From Bacillus weihaiensis (lineage in GTDB: Bacteria; Bacillota; Bacilli; Bacillales; Bacillaceae): DNA of 64,000 nucleotides. Location: positions 682,001 through 746,000 of the forward strand of contig NZ_CP016020.1 of the NCBI RefSeq assembly GCF_001889165.1, given 5' to 3'. This document shows positions 54,557-63,624 of the stretch, in pieces (the first letter of the stretch is position 1; the number at the start of each line of letters is the position of its first letter). Under the pieces are notes generated by a model. That model worked only from the letters and a program-made list of their open reading frames with translations. It did not search any database and was not told the origin of the DNA. A program made the position numbers and the translations under genes.

Positions 54557-54743
54557 ATTTTGGCTTCAGTTGAAGGGGGCTGTTGATTTTCATTCTAGAC
54601 CGCTTTGCTTTCTGTGGGGATTTGCGGACTACTTCCGTATTTTCGAATTTGCATGATTTATTTTCGTTTCTCTCACTTTATTCACTAATTTGACCGGATT
54701 ATTTTCGCTTTTTCATCATATATTTTCGAAATTGAGTCATTTA
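54557..54743. repeat. Repeat-rich stretch with iterated ATTTTCG motifs
   Basis: TATTTTCG or TTTTCG recurs at about 54638, 54661, 54703 and 54721, with an adjoining block GGGGGCTGTTGATTTTCATT followed by CTAGACCGCTTTGCTTTC at about 54577-54615 that belongs to the CTCCTGCGGG-type repeat. No gene seen. Confidence 0.5.
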
Positions 54744-55083
54744 TTAAGAAGAAAACGATAAATTTCGACAAGTACACGCCCCCGCGGAAGGGGCGGACTT
54801 TTCCTCTTCTTCAAGGATTTGCTCAATTTGTAAAGCGAGTTGACGATATTGGTCATCTAAACTATTTTCGTATTTTTCTGTCGCTTTTCTCCAAACAAAT
54901 GTATATTGATTTGCATTTGCTTCTATCTTAGTCCCATCAACAAAATAGTGCTCCAGCTTTACCAATCCTTTTTCACGTAGTAACTCTACAATTGAAAAGA
55001 AGACTTGATAGATAATGTCTTTCATACGGTCAGATCGAAACCGATTGATCGTTCGAAAATCAGGAGTTTGACTATCCGATTTT
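54744..55083 (-). pseudogene. Transposase fragment (IS1182-like DDE family)
   Basis: The minus strand reads SDSQTPDFRTINRFRSDRMK and continues with KLEHYFVDGTKIEANANQYT, the conserved block of IS1182-type transposases. About 110 residues remain. Both ends are lost: the start is replaced by TAATTATTC-type sequence and the C-terminus diverges into KSAPSAGACTCR. It is not functional. The flanks carry the CTCCTGCGGG-type repeat. Confidence 0.75.
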
Positions 55084-55149
55084 TTTGTTGTTTAATTATT
55101 CTTTAAAAAAGACTGTTTTCGTAGGGGTTTTACTTCTATAAATACAATT

Positions 55150-55300
55150 TTAGATCGATAGTGGAATGGAGCGTAAGACACATGACTCCTGCGGGAAGTG
55201 AGGAAAGGCTGAGACCCCACAGCCGCAGCGAGGAGGATCAGCTTCCTCCCCGCGGAAAGCAAGTGACTGGAGCGCAATGGAACGTCCCGGTTTTTACGTT
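55150..55300. repeat. CTCCTGCGGG-type Bacillus dispersed repeat, well preserved copy
   Basis: GGAATGGAGCGTAAGACACA followed by TGACTCCTGCGGGAAG, a middle with GAGACCCCACAGCC, and GCGGAAAGCAAGTGACTGGA at the end. The same motif family is common in Bacillus genomes. Function unknown. Confidence 0.6.
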
Positions 55301-55326
55301 AACTGAATTAAAAAGATAAAAGTATG

Positions 55327-55380
55327 AAAAAAGGCTAACCCAAGGTCTAAAATCTAGACTTTTGGGTCAGCCTCTTTTTT
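55327..55380. terminator. Bidirectional terminator between the repeat and yuzA
   Basis: Arms around AAAAAAGGCTAACCCAA and TTGGGTCAGCCTCTTTTTT, with T/A-runs on both sides. Imperfect (one mismatch). Confidence 0.75.
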
Positions 55381-55407
55381 AACGAGTAATTAATTAATAC
55401 AGAGATA

Positions 55408-55638
55408 TTATCGCGCTTCAGGTCTTGGTTCTCTTGCAACTTCTTCAGAAGGTTTAAATAATAATCCTAAATTAATTAAACCTGCGATTCCAACTAGGCC
55501 ATAAATAATTCTAGATAATGCAGAATCTTGTCCACCGAAGATTGCTGCAACTAGGTCAAATTGGAAAAATCCGATTAACCCCCAGTTGATTGCTCCTATT
55601 ATTGTAAGTACAAGTGCTATACGTTGAATTCCGCTCAT
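55408..55638 (-). CDS. yuzA: YuzA-like DUF378 membrane protein
   Basis: A 76-residue DUF378 family protein with two membrane helices (IALVLTIIGAINWGLIGFF, IIYGLVGIAGLINLGLLF). B. subtilis YuzA has 78 residues. The function is unknown. TTAACTAAGGAGGTAGTACA upstream (reverse strand) supplies the ribosome binding site. Confidence 0.88.
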   Translation of the reverse strand: MSGIQRIALVLTIIGAINWGLIGFFQFDLVAAIFGGQDSALSRIIYGLVGIAGLINLGLLFKPSEEVAREPRPEAR

Positions 55639-55778
55639 TGTACTACCTCCTTAGTTAATAACTACGCTATTATTTTGTTTCAAATAGAAAAAACTATTCA
55701 ATAAAAATTTCTTTTAAAAGCACTTTTCTTTACAAGTTATTCTTCCATCTACATAATCTATAGATGGAGGCGATAACT

Positions 55779-56942
55779 ATGGAAAAGTTTACATACTACA
55801 ATCCAACTAAATTAATTTTCGGTAAAGGTCAATTAGAACAATTGAAAAATGAGGTACCTCAATACGGAAAAAAAGTTCTTCTAGTTTATGGTGGGGGAAG
55901 TATTAAAAGAAACGGTCTCTATGATGAAGTAGTAAAAACATTAAATGAATTAGATACAGAGCTATTTGAATTATCGGGTGTAGAACCAAATCCACGTCTT
56001 ACTACTGTTCAACGTGGAGTGGAAATTTGTAAAGAACAAGGTATCGACTTTATTTTAGCTGTTGGTGGAGGAAGCGTTATTGATTGCACGAAGGCAATTG
56101 CTGCTGGTGCTAAATATGATGGCGATGCTTGGGATATTGTAACAAAAAAACATATTCCTTTAGAGGCATTACCTTTTGGAACCGTTTTGACTCTAGCTGC
56201 TACGGGTTCAGAAATGAATGCAGGATCAGTAATTACGAATTGGGAAACAAATGAAAAATATGGGTGGGGAAGTCCTGCTACATTCCCTAAATTTTCAATA
56301 TTAGATCCTGTTAATACCTTCAGTGTGCCAAAGGATCATACGGTATATGGGATGGTTGATATGATGTCACATGTATTTGAGCAATACTTCCATCATACAA
56401 CAAACACACCATTACAGGATCGTTTTTGCGAATCCTTGCTAAAAACAGTCATTGATACTGCACCAAAGCTACTTGAAGATCTTGAGAACTATGAGCTTCG
56501 TGAAACGATTCTTTATTCTGGAACGATCGCTCTAAACGGTCAACTACAAATGGGATATCGCGGGGATTGGGCAAGTCACAATATTGAGCATGCTGTCTCA
56601 GCTGTTTATGATATTCCACATGCAGGCGGACTGGCGATCATTTTCCCTAACTGGATGAAGCATAATTTAAACGAGAACATCACTCGCTTTGTTCAGCTTG
56701 CTGTAAATGTCTTTGATGTTGATCCAACGAATAAAGATGATCAAACAATTGCTTTAGAAGGAATTGAAAGGCTTAGAGAATTCTGGAGTAGTATTGGAGC
56801 ACCAAGTCGTTTGAAGGATTACGATATTACGGATGAAAAAATTGATCTTATGGCTGACAAAGCAATGGTTAACGGACCATTCGGTAACTTTAAGAAATTA
56901 GAAAAAGAAGACGTAGTAGCAATTTTAACTGCGTCATTATAA
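55779..56942 (+). CDS. yugJ: Iron-containing alcohol dehydrogenase (YugJ/BdhA-type)
   Basis: A 387-residue iron-dependent alcohol dehydrogenase, exactly the length of B. subtilis YugJ. NAD-binding [18 protein letters not shown] and metal ligands in [14 protein letters not shown] and [16 protein letters not shown] are visible. These enzymes reduce butanal-like aldehydes or alcohols. The substrate here is inferred. ATG 55779 follows GGAGGCGATAACT. Unlike B. subtilis there is no yugK neighbour. Confidence 0.9.
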   Translation: MEKFTYYNPTKLIFGKGQLEQLKNEVPQYGKKVLLVYGGGSIKRNGLYDEVVKTLNELDTELFELSGVEPNPRLTTVQRGVEICKEQGIDFILAVGGGSVIDCTKAIAAGAKYDGDAWDIVTKKHIPLEALPFGTVLTLAATGSEMNAGSVITNWETNEKYGWGSPATFPKFSILDPVNTFSVPKDHTVYGMVDMMSHVFEQYFHHTTNTPLQDRFCESLLKTVIDTAPKLLEDLENYELRETILYSGTIALNGQLQMGYRGDWASHNIEHAVSAVYDIPHAGGLAIIFPNWMKHNLNENITRFVQLAVNVFDVDPTNKDDQTIALEGIERLREFWSSIGAPSRLKDYDITDEKIDLMADKAMVNGPFGNFKKLEKEDVVAILTASL

Positions 56943-57113
56943 GAAAGAGGTTGCACGGGTTTTGACAAAAATCCGTGCTTTCTTTTGTTGTCCCACAATT
57001 TTAAAAATATCTCCTAATTGAATACGCTTACAATAAGAACTTTGCTTGATTTACTTGGTTACTTTAGATAAAGTGATAATAGCTGTAAATTACGATTATG
57101 GAGGAGAGAGACG

Positions 57114-58466
57114 ATGACACATGTACGTTTTGATTATTCAAATGCTTTATCATTTTTTAACGAACATGAAATTACATACTTACGTGACTTTGTAAAGGTT
57201 GCACACCATTCAATTCATGAACAAACAGGTGCAGGTAGTGACTTCCTTGGATGGGTTGATTTACCAAAGAATTACGATAAAGAAGAATTTTCACGCATTC
57301 AAAAAAGCGCAGAGAAAATTAAATCAGATTCTGAGGTGCTTCTAGTAATTGGTATCGGTGGTTCTTACTTAGGTGCTAGAGCAGCAATTGAAATGCTAAA
57401 TCATTCTTTTTATAACGCATTATCAAAAGAACAACGACAAACACCACAAGTGATCTTTGTTGGAAACAACATTAGTTCTACATACATGAAAGACTTACAT
57501 GACTTATTAGAGGGTAAAGACTTCTCAATTAATGTTATTTCCAAATCAGGTACAACAACAGAGCCTGCTCTAGCCTTCCGTATTTTCCGCAAGCTACTTG
57601 AAGAAAAGTATGGTAAGGAAGAAGCAAAACAACGTATTTATGCAACGACAGATAAATCACGTGGTGCATTGAAAACTCTTGCTACTGAAGAAGGCTACGA
57701 ATCATTCATTATTCCAGATGATGTTGGTGGACGTTATTCTGTTTTAACTGCTGTTGGATTACTACCAATTGCGGTGACAGGTGTTGATATCGAAGCCATG
57801 ATGAAAGGTGCCCAAGCGGCAAGCGAGGACTTCGGGAATTCTGAGCTAGAAGAAAATATAGCGTACCAATATGCAGCTGTTCGTAATGTTCTTTATAATA
57901 AAGGAAAAACAATTGAAATGTTAATTAATTACGAACCAGGCTTACAATACTTCGCTGAATGGTGGAAGCAGTTATTTGGAGAAAGTGAAGGGAAAGATCA
58001 AAAAGGTATTTATCCTTCTTCTGCAAACTTCTCCACTGACCTACATTCTTTAGGTCAATATGTACAAGAAGGACGTCGTGATATCTTTGAGACCGTTATC
58101 AATGTCGAAACTCCGCGTCATGAACTTTTTGTTGAAGAAGAAGCAAGTGATTTGGATGGTCTAAATTATTTAACTGGTAAATCAGTTGATTTCGTAAATA
58201 AAAAAGCATTCCAAGGAACGATGCTTGCACATACTGACGGTGGTGTGCCTAACCTAGTTGTTACAATTCCAGAGATGGACGCTTACACATTTGGTTACTT
58301 AGTCTATTTCTTTGAAAAAGCATGTGCCATGAGCGGTTATCTATTAGGAGTTAATCCATTTGACCAACCAGGCGTTGAAGCATATAAAGTAAATATGTTT
58401 GCATTACTTGGGAAGCCTGGCTTTGAAGAGAAAAAAGCCGAGCTTGAAAAACGCTTAGAGAAGTAA
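57114..58466 (+). CDS. pgi: Glucose-6-phosphate isomerase
   Basis: A 450-residue class I PGI, the usual bacterial length, catalysing glucose 6-phosphate to fructose 6-phosphate. Signatures are [14 protein letters not shown] and [16 protein letters not shown] with the catalytic Glu/His in [16 protein letters not shown]. It is B. subtilis YugL/Pgi. GGAGGAGAGACG precedes the ATG. Confidence 0.97.
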   Translation: MTHVRFDYSNALSFFNEHEITYLRDFVKVAHHSIHEQTGAGSDFLGWVDLPKNYDKEEFSRIQKSAEKIKSDSEVLLVIGIGGSYLGARAAIEMLNHSFYNALSKEQRQTPQVIFVGNNISSTYMKDLHDLLEGKDFSINVISKSGTTTEPALAFRIFRKLLEEKYGKEEAKQRIYATTDKSRGALKTLATEEGYESFIIPDDVGGRYSVLTAVGLLPIAVTGVDIEAMMKGAQAASEDFGNSELEENIAYQYAAVRNVLYNKGKTIEMLINYEPGLQYFAEWWKQLFGESEGKDQKGIYPSSANFSTDLHSLGQYVQEGRRDIFETVINVETPRHELFVEEEASDLDGLNYLTGKSVDFVNKKAFQGTMLAHTDGGVPNLVVTIPEMDAYTFGYLVYFFEKACAMSGYLLGVNPFDQPGVEAYKVNMFALLGKPGFEEKKAELEKRLEK

Positions 58467-58507
58467 TGAAATAAACCATACCTATTATAAGGAATGGTCA
58501 GTTGTAA

Positions 58508-58548
58508 ACAAAAGGGGTTTGGAATGGCGACATTCCGAACCCTTTTTG
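58508..58548 (+). terminator. Terminator after pgi
   Basis: AAAAGGGGTTTGGAATG/CATTCCGAACCCTTTTT stem with loop GCGA. Confidence 0.9.
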
Positions 58549-58772
58549 TAATTTTATGCTGTTTCTATCAATCGATTAGCCATACGAAATCAGAGACATT
58601 TGAAAGGATTTAATGAGACGTCACATCCTTTTAGCAATAGGATAAAGACCAATTAAACAGTAGCTCAGCCAATTTCTTACATCTGACCAACTCTGCTTCT
58701 ATATGCTTGTACTCTCTAAAGCATGTTCTTTTTGTATTTAGGACAAGCTATTAAAAAAGGAGGGAATGGATA
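58549..58772. other. Intergenic stretch before yugN
   Basis: No gene or clear regulatory site recognised. AAAAAAGGAGGGAATGGATA supplies the yugN ribosome binding site. Confidence 0.4.
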
Positions 58773-59174
58773 ATGATTGAGGTTCCGTCTAGTATAGAAA
58801 ATAAATCTTTTCAATTATATTTCTTAGAGCAAAAGCTAAAGCCGCTCGGATATGTAATAGGTGGGAATTGGGATTATGATCATGGTTCATTTGATTATCG
58901 TATTGATTCAGAGGTTGGATATCAGTTTCTAAGAGTTCCGTTTACAGCGGTCGATGGACAGCTAGATGCACATAACGCGACTGTAGAACTTGGTAGACCG
59001 TTCTTATTATCACACAAGTATCAGATTGGTTTAGATGACCATGTTCATATTGGTAACTTTAGCGCGTCCTTTGATCAGTTCCAAGAGCCGCAAGATAAGG
59101 ATGCATCTTTCCCTGAGAAATATATTGATTTAGGCAAGGCATTAGTGAAGGAATTAGAAGCAGAGCTAGTATAA
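58773..59174 (+). CDS. yugN: YugN-like protein
   Basis: A 133-residue cytosolic protein of the YugN-like family. SFQLYFLEQKLKPLGYVIGG and the GNWDYDHGSFDYR stretch match. Function unknown. ATG preceded by AAGGAGGGAATGGATA. A GAGGCTGGGAC repeat separates it from yugO. Confidence 0.88.
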   Translation: MIEVPSSIENKSFQLYFLEQKLKPLGYVIGGNWDYDHGSFDYRIDSEVGYQFLRVPFTAVDGQLDAHNATVELGRPFLLSHKYQIGLDDHVHIGNFSASFDQFQEPQDKDASFPEKYIDLGKALVKELEAELV

Positions 59175-59248
59175 GAACTACTTCGGTGGATAAGCAAGAC
59201 TTTCCGTGACAGTACGATAAAAAAGCTAGTAAACTAAACGAACCAAAC

Positions 59249-59370
59249 GAGGCTGGGACAACACAAAGAGCCACGCACCCTCTGAGCAAAACTATTGTAT
59301 GCACTTGATAAACCAGTTCGTGCATAGAGTTGTTTTCGATAAGGTGTCAGGCACTTCTGTTCCAGCCTCT
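59249..59370. repeat. GAGGCTGGGAC dispersed repeat, copy 3
   Basis: GAGGCTGGGACAACACAAAG opens it and GGCACTTCTGTTCCAGCCTC closes it. The length and internal layout equal copy 2 at 22885-23006. It lies between convergent yugN and yugO. Confidence 0.9.
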
Positions 59371-59403
59371 AATAAGTGTAAGGACCCATTCATAACAAAC
59401 AGT

Positions 59404-60405
59404 TTAATGTGTAAAGACAATTAAAGAATCTTCCGCGTTTATCTTATAGGAGAGTGGCGGATTCACCTTTGTTTGTTCTCCTCGTTTTATGCCAATTAGG
59501 ATACATTCCTGATCAAGTAGTATGTGACTAGCATCCCTAAATGATTTTCCAATAATGGACTCTGATACAGGAAGAATTTGAAATAAGTTGCCGCTTGCAG
59601 GATTCAATTCAGAGAAGAAATGCGACAGTCCGTTTTTAGCAAGATAGCTACTCATAATAAAGTGACTTGCTAATTTATATGTCTTAATAACCTCATCTGC
59701 ACCTGCCCTACTTGCATTGTTGGCTTGTTGTTCTGTTAAAAGCTCAATGACGCAATATAACTGTGGATTCATCCCCTTCAGGGAAAGCAGCACTAAAATT
59801 GAATGCATATCTGCCTCTTGCTCATTCTTATGTTGATCTGCTGTAATAATCGCTGCATCTGCTTTGGAGATATTTGCTTTCTGTAGAGTGTGATCATTTG
59901 CAGGATTCCCACGAATAAAATGCACGTTCTCAATGAGTGGTGATTCTTTTAATGATTCATCTATTAAGACGATTTGCTTATAGGGTTTTACACACTTGAG
60001 AGATTCAATCATTTCATTTGCTTTTTCATTCCATCCAATTAGGACGACATGGTTTTGACCGGAAAAAGAAACAAGCCCCTCTAAATATCTATGTTGCTTC
60101 CGTATGGCAGCTGCTGAAATGCTAGCAAAGTAGGCTGTAACAAAGCTGGCTCCAGCTAAGATCATCACCATAGCAAGAGTCCTCCCAAAATAGGTTTGTG
60201 GAACATAATCACCGAATCCTACTGTAGAAACGGTAACTAATGCCCACCAGATTCCATCAAAGGTTGTGGGGAATTCCTTCGGTTCCACTAAAGAGATAAG
60301 TTCTCCAGATACAAGGATTATAAACATGACAATAATGGTTATCCGAAGGTGAACAGGCCACCTTAGCCATTGTGTAATTGTTTTATTTGTCTTTGCCATT
60401 TCCAT
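59404..60405 (-). CDS. yugO: YugO-type potassium channel with RCK (TrkA) domain
   Basis: About 334 residues: one or two membrane helices, a pore loop with the selectivity filter TVSTVGFGDYVPQ, and a TrkA_N (RCK) Rossmann domain (VVLIGWNEKANEMI) followed by a TrkA_C-like end. B. subtilis YugO conducts the K+ release that carries electrical signals in biofilms. ATG 60405 fits AAGAAGG. It overlaps mstX by about 25 bases. Confidence 0.92.
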   Translation of the reverse strand: MEMAKTNKTITQWLRWPVHLRITIIVMFIILVSGELISLVEPKEFPTTFDGIWWALVTVSTVGFGDYVPQTYFGRTLAMVMILAGASFVTAYFASISAAAIRKQHRYLEGLVSFSGQNHVVLIGWNEKANEMIESLKCVKPYKQIVLIDESLKESPLIENVHFIRGNPANDHTLQKANISKADAAIITADQHKNEQEADMHSILVLLSLKGMNPQLYCVIELLTEQQANNASRAGADEVIKTYKLASHFIMSSYLAKNGLSHFFSELNPASGNLFQILPVSESIIGKSFRDASHILLDQECILIGIKRGEQTKVNPPLSYKINAEDSLIVFTH

Positions 60406-60652
60406 CATCATCCTTCTTGGCAGGTAAAAAAGAGAGCACTTCTTTTACGATAGTGTTTATTTTATTTGTGACAATTTCTTTTCCGTAAGCTTGGATTGCC
60501 TTTTCAATCACTTGAATGGTTTCTTCTTGGAATTCAATTAGCTCAGAATCATCCTCCGATTCGTTATAGAGTTCAATAAAAGCGTCCAAGCCCTCGTTCA
60601 TCCTATCTATCGCTTCACTCAATGCCTTCTTTTCTTGATCGTTTACCTTCAA
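60383..60652 (-). CDS. mstX: MstX (Mistic) membrane-associated protein, short form
   Basis: An 89-residue acidic protein beginning MKVNDQEKKALSEAIDRMNE and sharing the block AIDRMNEGLDAFIELYNESE with B. subtilis Mistic, though it lacks the first about 25 residues of that 110-residue protein. TTG 60652 is the start after GGGTGGTATT. Mistic and YugO are co-transcribed in B. subtilis and Mistic aids YugO membrane insertion. The genes overlap here, so coupling is likely. Confidence 0.9.
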   Translation of the reverse strand: MKVNDQEKKALSEAIDRMNEGLDAFIELYNESEDDSELIEFQEETIQVIEKAIQAYGKEIVTNKINTIVKEVLSFLPAKKDDDGNGKDK

Positions 60653-60812
60653 AATACCACCCTCAAATAAACGCCTTTTTCCCTAGTATGTACAATTGTT
60701 GTTTCAGCTTGCGGATTTTTCCATAACAATATTTGTTGGAAAAATTTTTTTATCTACTAGAACAAATTGAGTTGTTTAAACTAACGATAAGAATGTAAGG
60801 AGGAGAATACAC

Positions 60813-61496
60813 ATGTTTTTCCATCCACTGGATTTTTTAATCATTATTGCATTTGGGTTATCACTCTGGGCCCAATTCAAAGTAAAAGGAAATTTTCAAA
60901 AATATTCACAAGTTCCTGCTTCCTCACATATGCAAGGTGCTGAGATAGCTAGAAGGCTCTTAGATCAAAATGGATTATATGATGTGAAGGTTGAACATAT
61001 AAGAGGAGCTCTTACAGATCACTATGATCCTCTCAAGAGAGCGGTCAGGTTGTCGGATACCGTTCATTCACATGCTTCAATTGCAGCTATTTCAGTCGCT
61101 GCTCATGAGGTCGGTCATGCTATACAGCATAGTGAAGCGTATGGGGCACTTGTTTTAAGACATAAACTTTTTCCTATTGTTAATTTTACTTCTAGCATCG
61201 CTCCCTTTCTTTTAATCGGAGGCTTTTTATTAGGTAGTTTAAATTTGTTAGGGCTAGGAATTATTTTTTTCTCGGCTGTTGTTGCTTTTCAGCTCATCAC
61301 GTTACCTGTAGAGTTTAACGCTAGTAGTAGAGCTAGACAGCTTATGATTTCTGAAGGAATGATTTCAAATCAGGAAGAAACAGGTGTAAAGAAGGTACTG
61401 AATGCAGCCGCACTAACCTATGTAGCAGCAGCTTTATTATCTTTGCTCCAACTGTTAAAATTCGTCGCGATTTTTTCACAAGGTAATCGCGAATAG
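60813..61496 (+). CDS. yugP: YugP-type membrane zinc metalloprotease, paralogue 2
   Basis: A 227-residue paralogue of the 17661 gene with the same length and the HEVGH motif (AAHEVGHAIQHSEA). This copy stands in the B. subtilis-like yugN-mstX-yugO-yugP position, so it is likely the orthologue. AAGGAGGAGAATACAC precedes the ATG. The substrate is unknown. Confidence 0.9.
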   Translation: MFFHPLDFLIIIAFGLSLWAQFKVKGNFQKYSQVPASSHMQGAEIARRLLDQNGLYDVKVEHIRGALTDHYDPLKRAVRLSDTVHSHASIAAISVAAHEVGHAIQHSEAYGALVLRHKLFPIVNFTSSIAPFLLIGGFLLGSLNLLGLGIIFFSAVVAFQLITLPVEFNASSRARQLMISEGMISNQEETGVKKVLNAAALTYVAAALLSLLQLLKFVAIFSQGNRE

Positions 61497-61705
61497 GTGA
61501 TGAAGAGAAAGTGGGTTGATTATCAGCATAGTCTTGTAGAATTCGGAGTTAGTTTCAACTTCACTTTTTTAAAGTCATACAGGGGGAGTTTCGTGCTGTT
61601 TTTTTCTGAGGAAAAAGTAGTTGTTTCTATTTAAGATAGGTGATAAGTCATAGTTTAATTTTGTGCTTGTAAACAAATTGACTTGTACGTGTTCACTCTT
61701 AAGAG

Positions 61706-61744
61706 AAAGAAAACTGTGAAGTAACCCTACTTTGCAGTTTTCTT
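61706..61744 (+). terminator. Terminator downstream of yugP (position 60813 copy)
   Basis: AAAGAAAACTG/CAGTTTTCTTT stem over a GTGAAGTAACCCTACTTTG loop that itself can pair partly. Confidence 0.75.
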
Positions 61745-62009
61745 TGGCATATTTCACTTTTACTATTCAGAAATTAGTTAATCTAAAATACCTATTTAAT
61801 CAACGAGTGGAACACTTTCTGTTCTAAGGAATAGTGAACACAGAAAATAGTAAGACAACCGTATTCTATGATAATGTAAATACAACTATTAATTTTGAAC
61901 CACAGCGATGCTAAATTTGTCGTAATTTGACTAATTTTATGATAATAATAAGGATAACTACATATATATAGAGGCACGAGATAGAAATCTAAAATTAGGG
62001 AGAGTCGCG
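61745..62009. other. Intergenic stretch before the HPt-REC-GGDEF-REC gene
   Basis: AT-rich, presumably the promoter of the following gene. Nothing else recognised. Confidence 0.4.
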
Positions 62010-63623
62010 ATGAATAAATACTTACAAACATTGGTGAAAAACGTACGTAAACAATTAGAAGCTTGGTTAAATGAACAAGAAGGGATTCACCATAGAGAGT
62101 TATTTCGATTTCTTCACTCGATATCAGGTACAGCGGAAACAATTGGTTTTAGTGAAGCGGGGAAAATGGCTCGTTCATTAATGGAGAGCATCGATGAGAA
62201 AGAGGATAAAGAGTGGACAAAGGAAGAGCTCCAATCCTTCCTCTTCCCTCTTATTTCAATCTTTTATCACGAGGAGTATTCTAATGTTGATGAAGTTATT
62301 ACTAAAAAAGAGAATCTCGATGATCAAAAGCTCATTCTATTAATTGACGATGATACAGCCTTATTAATGTATTTAAAAGATGAATTAGAAAAAAACGGTT
62401 GGGTTGTCATCGCTGTAGCAGATTCGGAACGAGCTATTCATTCTTATTATGATTTAAATCCTGATTGTGTCATTATTGATATTCATATGAAGGATAAAAA
62501 TGGGTTAGAGGTTCTTAGCCATTTGAAGGAGCAAATGAATCAGCATTTTATTCCGACTATTATGATCAGTGTGGATAAGTCGAAAGAAATGAGAATGAAG
62601 AGCTATGAGCTTGGTGCAGATGATTATATTCAGAAACCATTAGAAATGGATGAATTCATTGTTAGAATAACTAGACAGCTGGACCGTAAACAGGCCATTG
62701 ATGATTTAATATTAGTGGATGAACTAACAAGAGTCTATAATCGAAAGTATCTTCCGCAGGTGTATGATCGATTAGTCAATCAATTACAAAGACACTATGA
62801 AACATTCTCTATTGGAATGCTGGATTTAGACCACTTTAAATCAGTTAATGATACATATGGACATATTATTGGTGATAAAGTGCTGGCGAGCTTTGCTGAA
62901 ATGTTAAAAAATACGTTAAGGTTAAATGATGTTGTTATTCGATACGGTGGGGAAGAGTTTATAGTATTACTTCCTGACACGAAGGCAGATGACGCAAAGC
63001 TTGTCCTTGATCGAATACTACAAGATTTTTCGAAGCAAACATTTGCTAAAAATGGAGAATCGTTCACATGCACATTTTCTGCTGGAGTTCATGAAGTGCA
63101 AGTACATGAATTGGATTTGACAAAGAATATTGAATTAGCAGATAGTGCATTATATGAGGCGAAACAGGCAGGGAGGGCACAGGTGAAAATTGTTCCTGTC
63201 ACGGAAGGAACTTATCTCAAAAAGCCTGTTCATCTTGGAATTATTGACGACGACCCAATTATTAGAACGATGTTAGAAGATTTAATGAGTAAAAGCAAGT
63301 TTACAGAACAGTTCAAGCTTGATATTCGTTCGTTTAAGGACGGTATGGAGTTTATGGAAAGTGATTGGCATACAATAAAAGATGAGCCTTATCTCATTAT
63401 ATTAGATGGAATGATGCCAAGAATGGATGGATTAGAGGTGCTGCAAAGCCTACGTAAAATGAGGTATCAAGAGCGTTTTACAATTATGATGCTGACTTCT
63501 AGAAAAAGTGATCATGATATCTCACGAGCACTTCAGCTTGGTGCAGATGATTATATTACAAAACCATTTAAGTTATTGGAGCTCGAAACAAGGCTAGGTC
63601 ATTTACTAAAGAGGATGAAATAA
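62010..63623 (+). CDS. HPt-REC-GGDEF-REC diguanylate cyclase
   Basis: The 537-residue cytosolic protein has four parts: an HPt-like helix bundle (1-85, phosphorylatable H36 in FRFLHSISGTAETIG), a receiver (about 106-225, D157 in IIDIHMKD), a GGDEF domain with GGEEF at 313-317 and the I-site RLND at 304-307, and a C-terminal receiver (about 410-537, D466 in LIILDGMMP). So it should make c-di-GMP with product inhibition and be controlled by phosphotransfer. GGGAGAGTCGCG precedes the ATG. The gene at 63625 starts two bases after its stop. Confidence 0.92.
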   Translation: MNKYLQTLVKNVRKQLEAWLNEQEGIHHRELFRFLHSISGTAETIGFSEAGKMARSLMESIDEKEDKEWTKEELQSFLFPLISIFYHEEYSNVDEVITKKENLDDQKLILLIDDDTALLMYLKDELEKNGWVVIAVADSERAIHSYYDLNPDCVIIDIHMKDKNGLEVLSHLKEQMNQHFIPTIMISVDKSKEMRMKSYELGADDYIQKPLEMDEFIVRITRQLDRKQAIDDLILVDELTRVYNRKYLPQVYDRLVNQLQRHYETFSIGMLDLDHFKSVNDTYGHIIGDKVLASFAEMLKNTLRLNDVVIRYGGEEFIVLLPDTKADDAKLVLDRILQDFSKQTFAKNGESFTCTFSAGVHEVQVHELDLTKNIELADSALYEAKQAGRAQVKIVPVTEGTYLKKPVHLGIIDDDPIIRTMLEDLMSKSKFTEQFKLDIRSFKDGMEFMESDWHTIKDEPYLIILDGMMPRMDGLEVLQSLRKMRYQERFTIMMLTSRKSDHDISRALQLGADDYITKPFKLLELETRLGHLLKRMK

Positions 63624-63624
63624 C

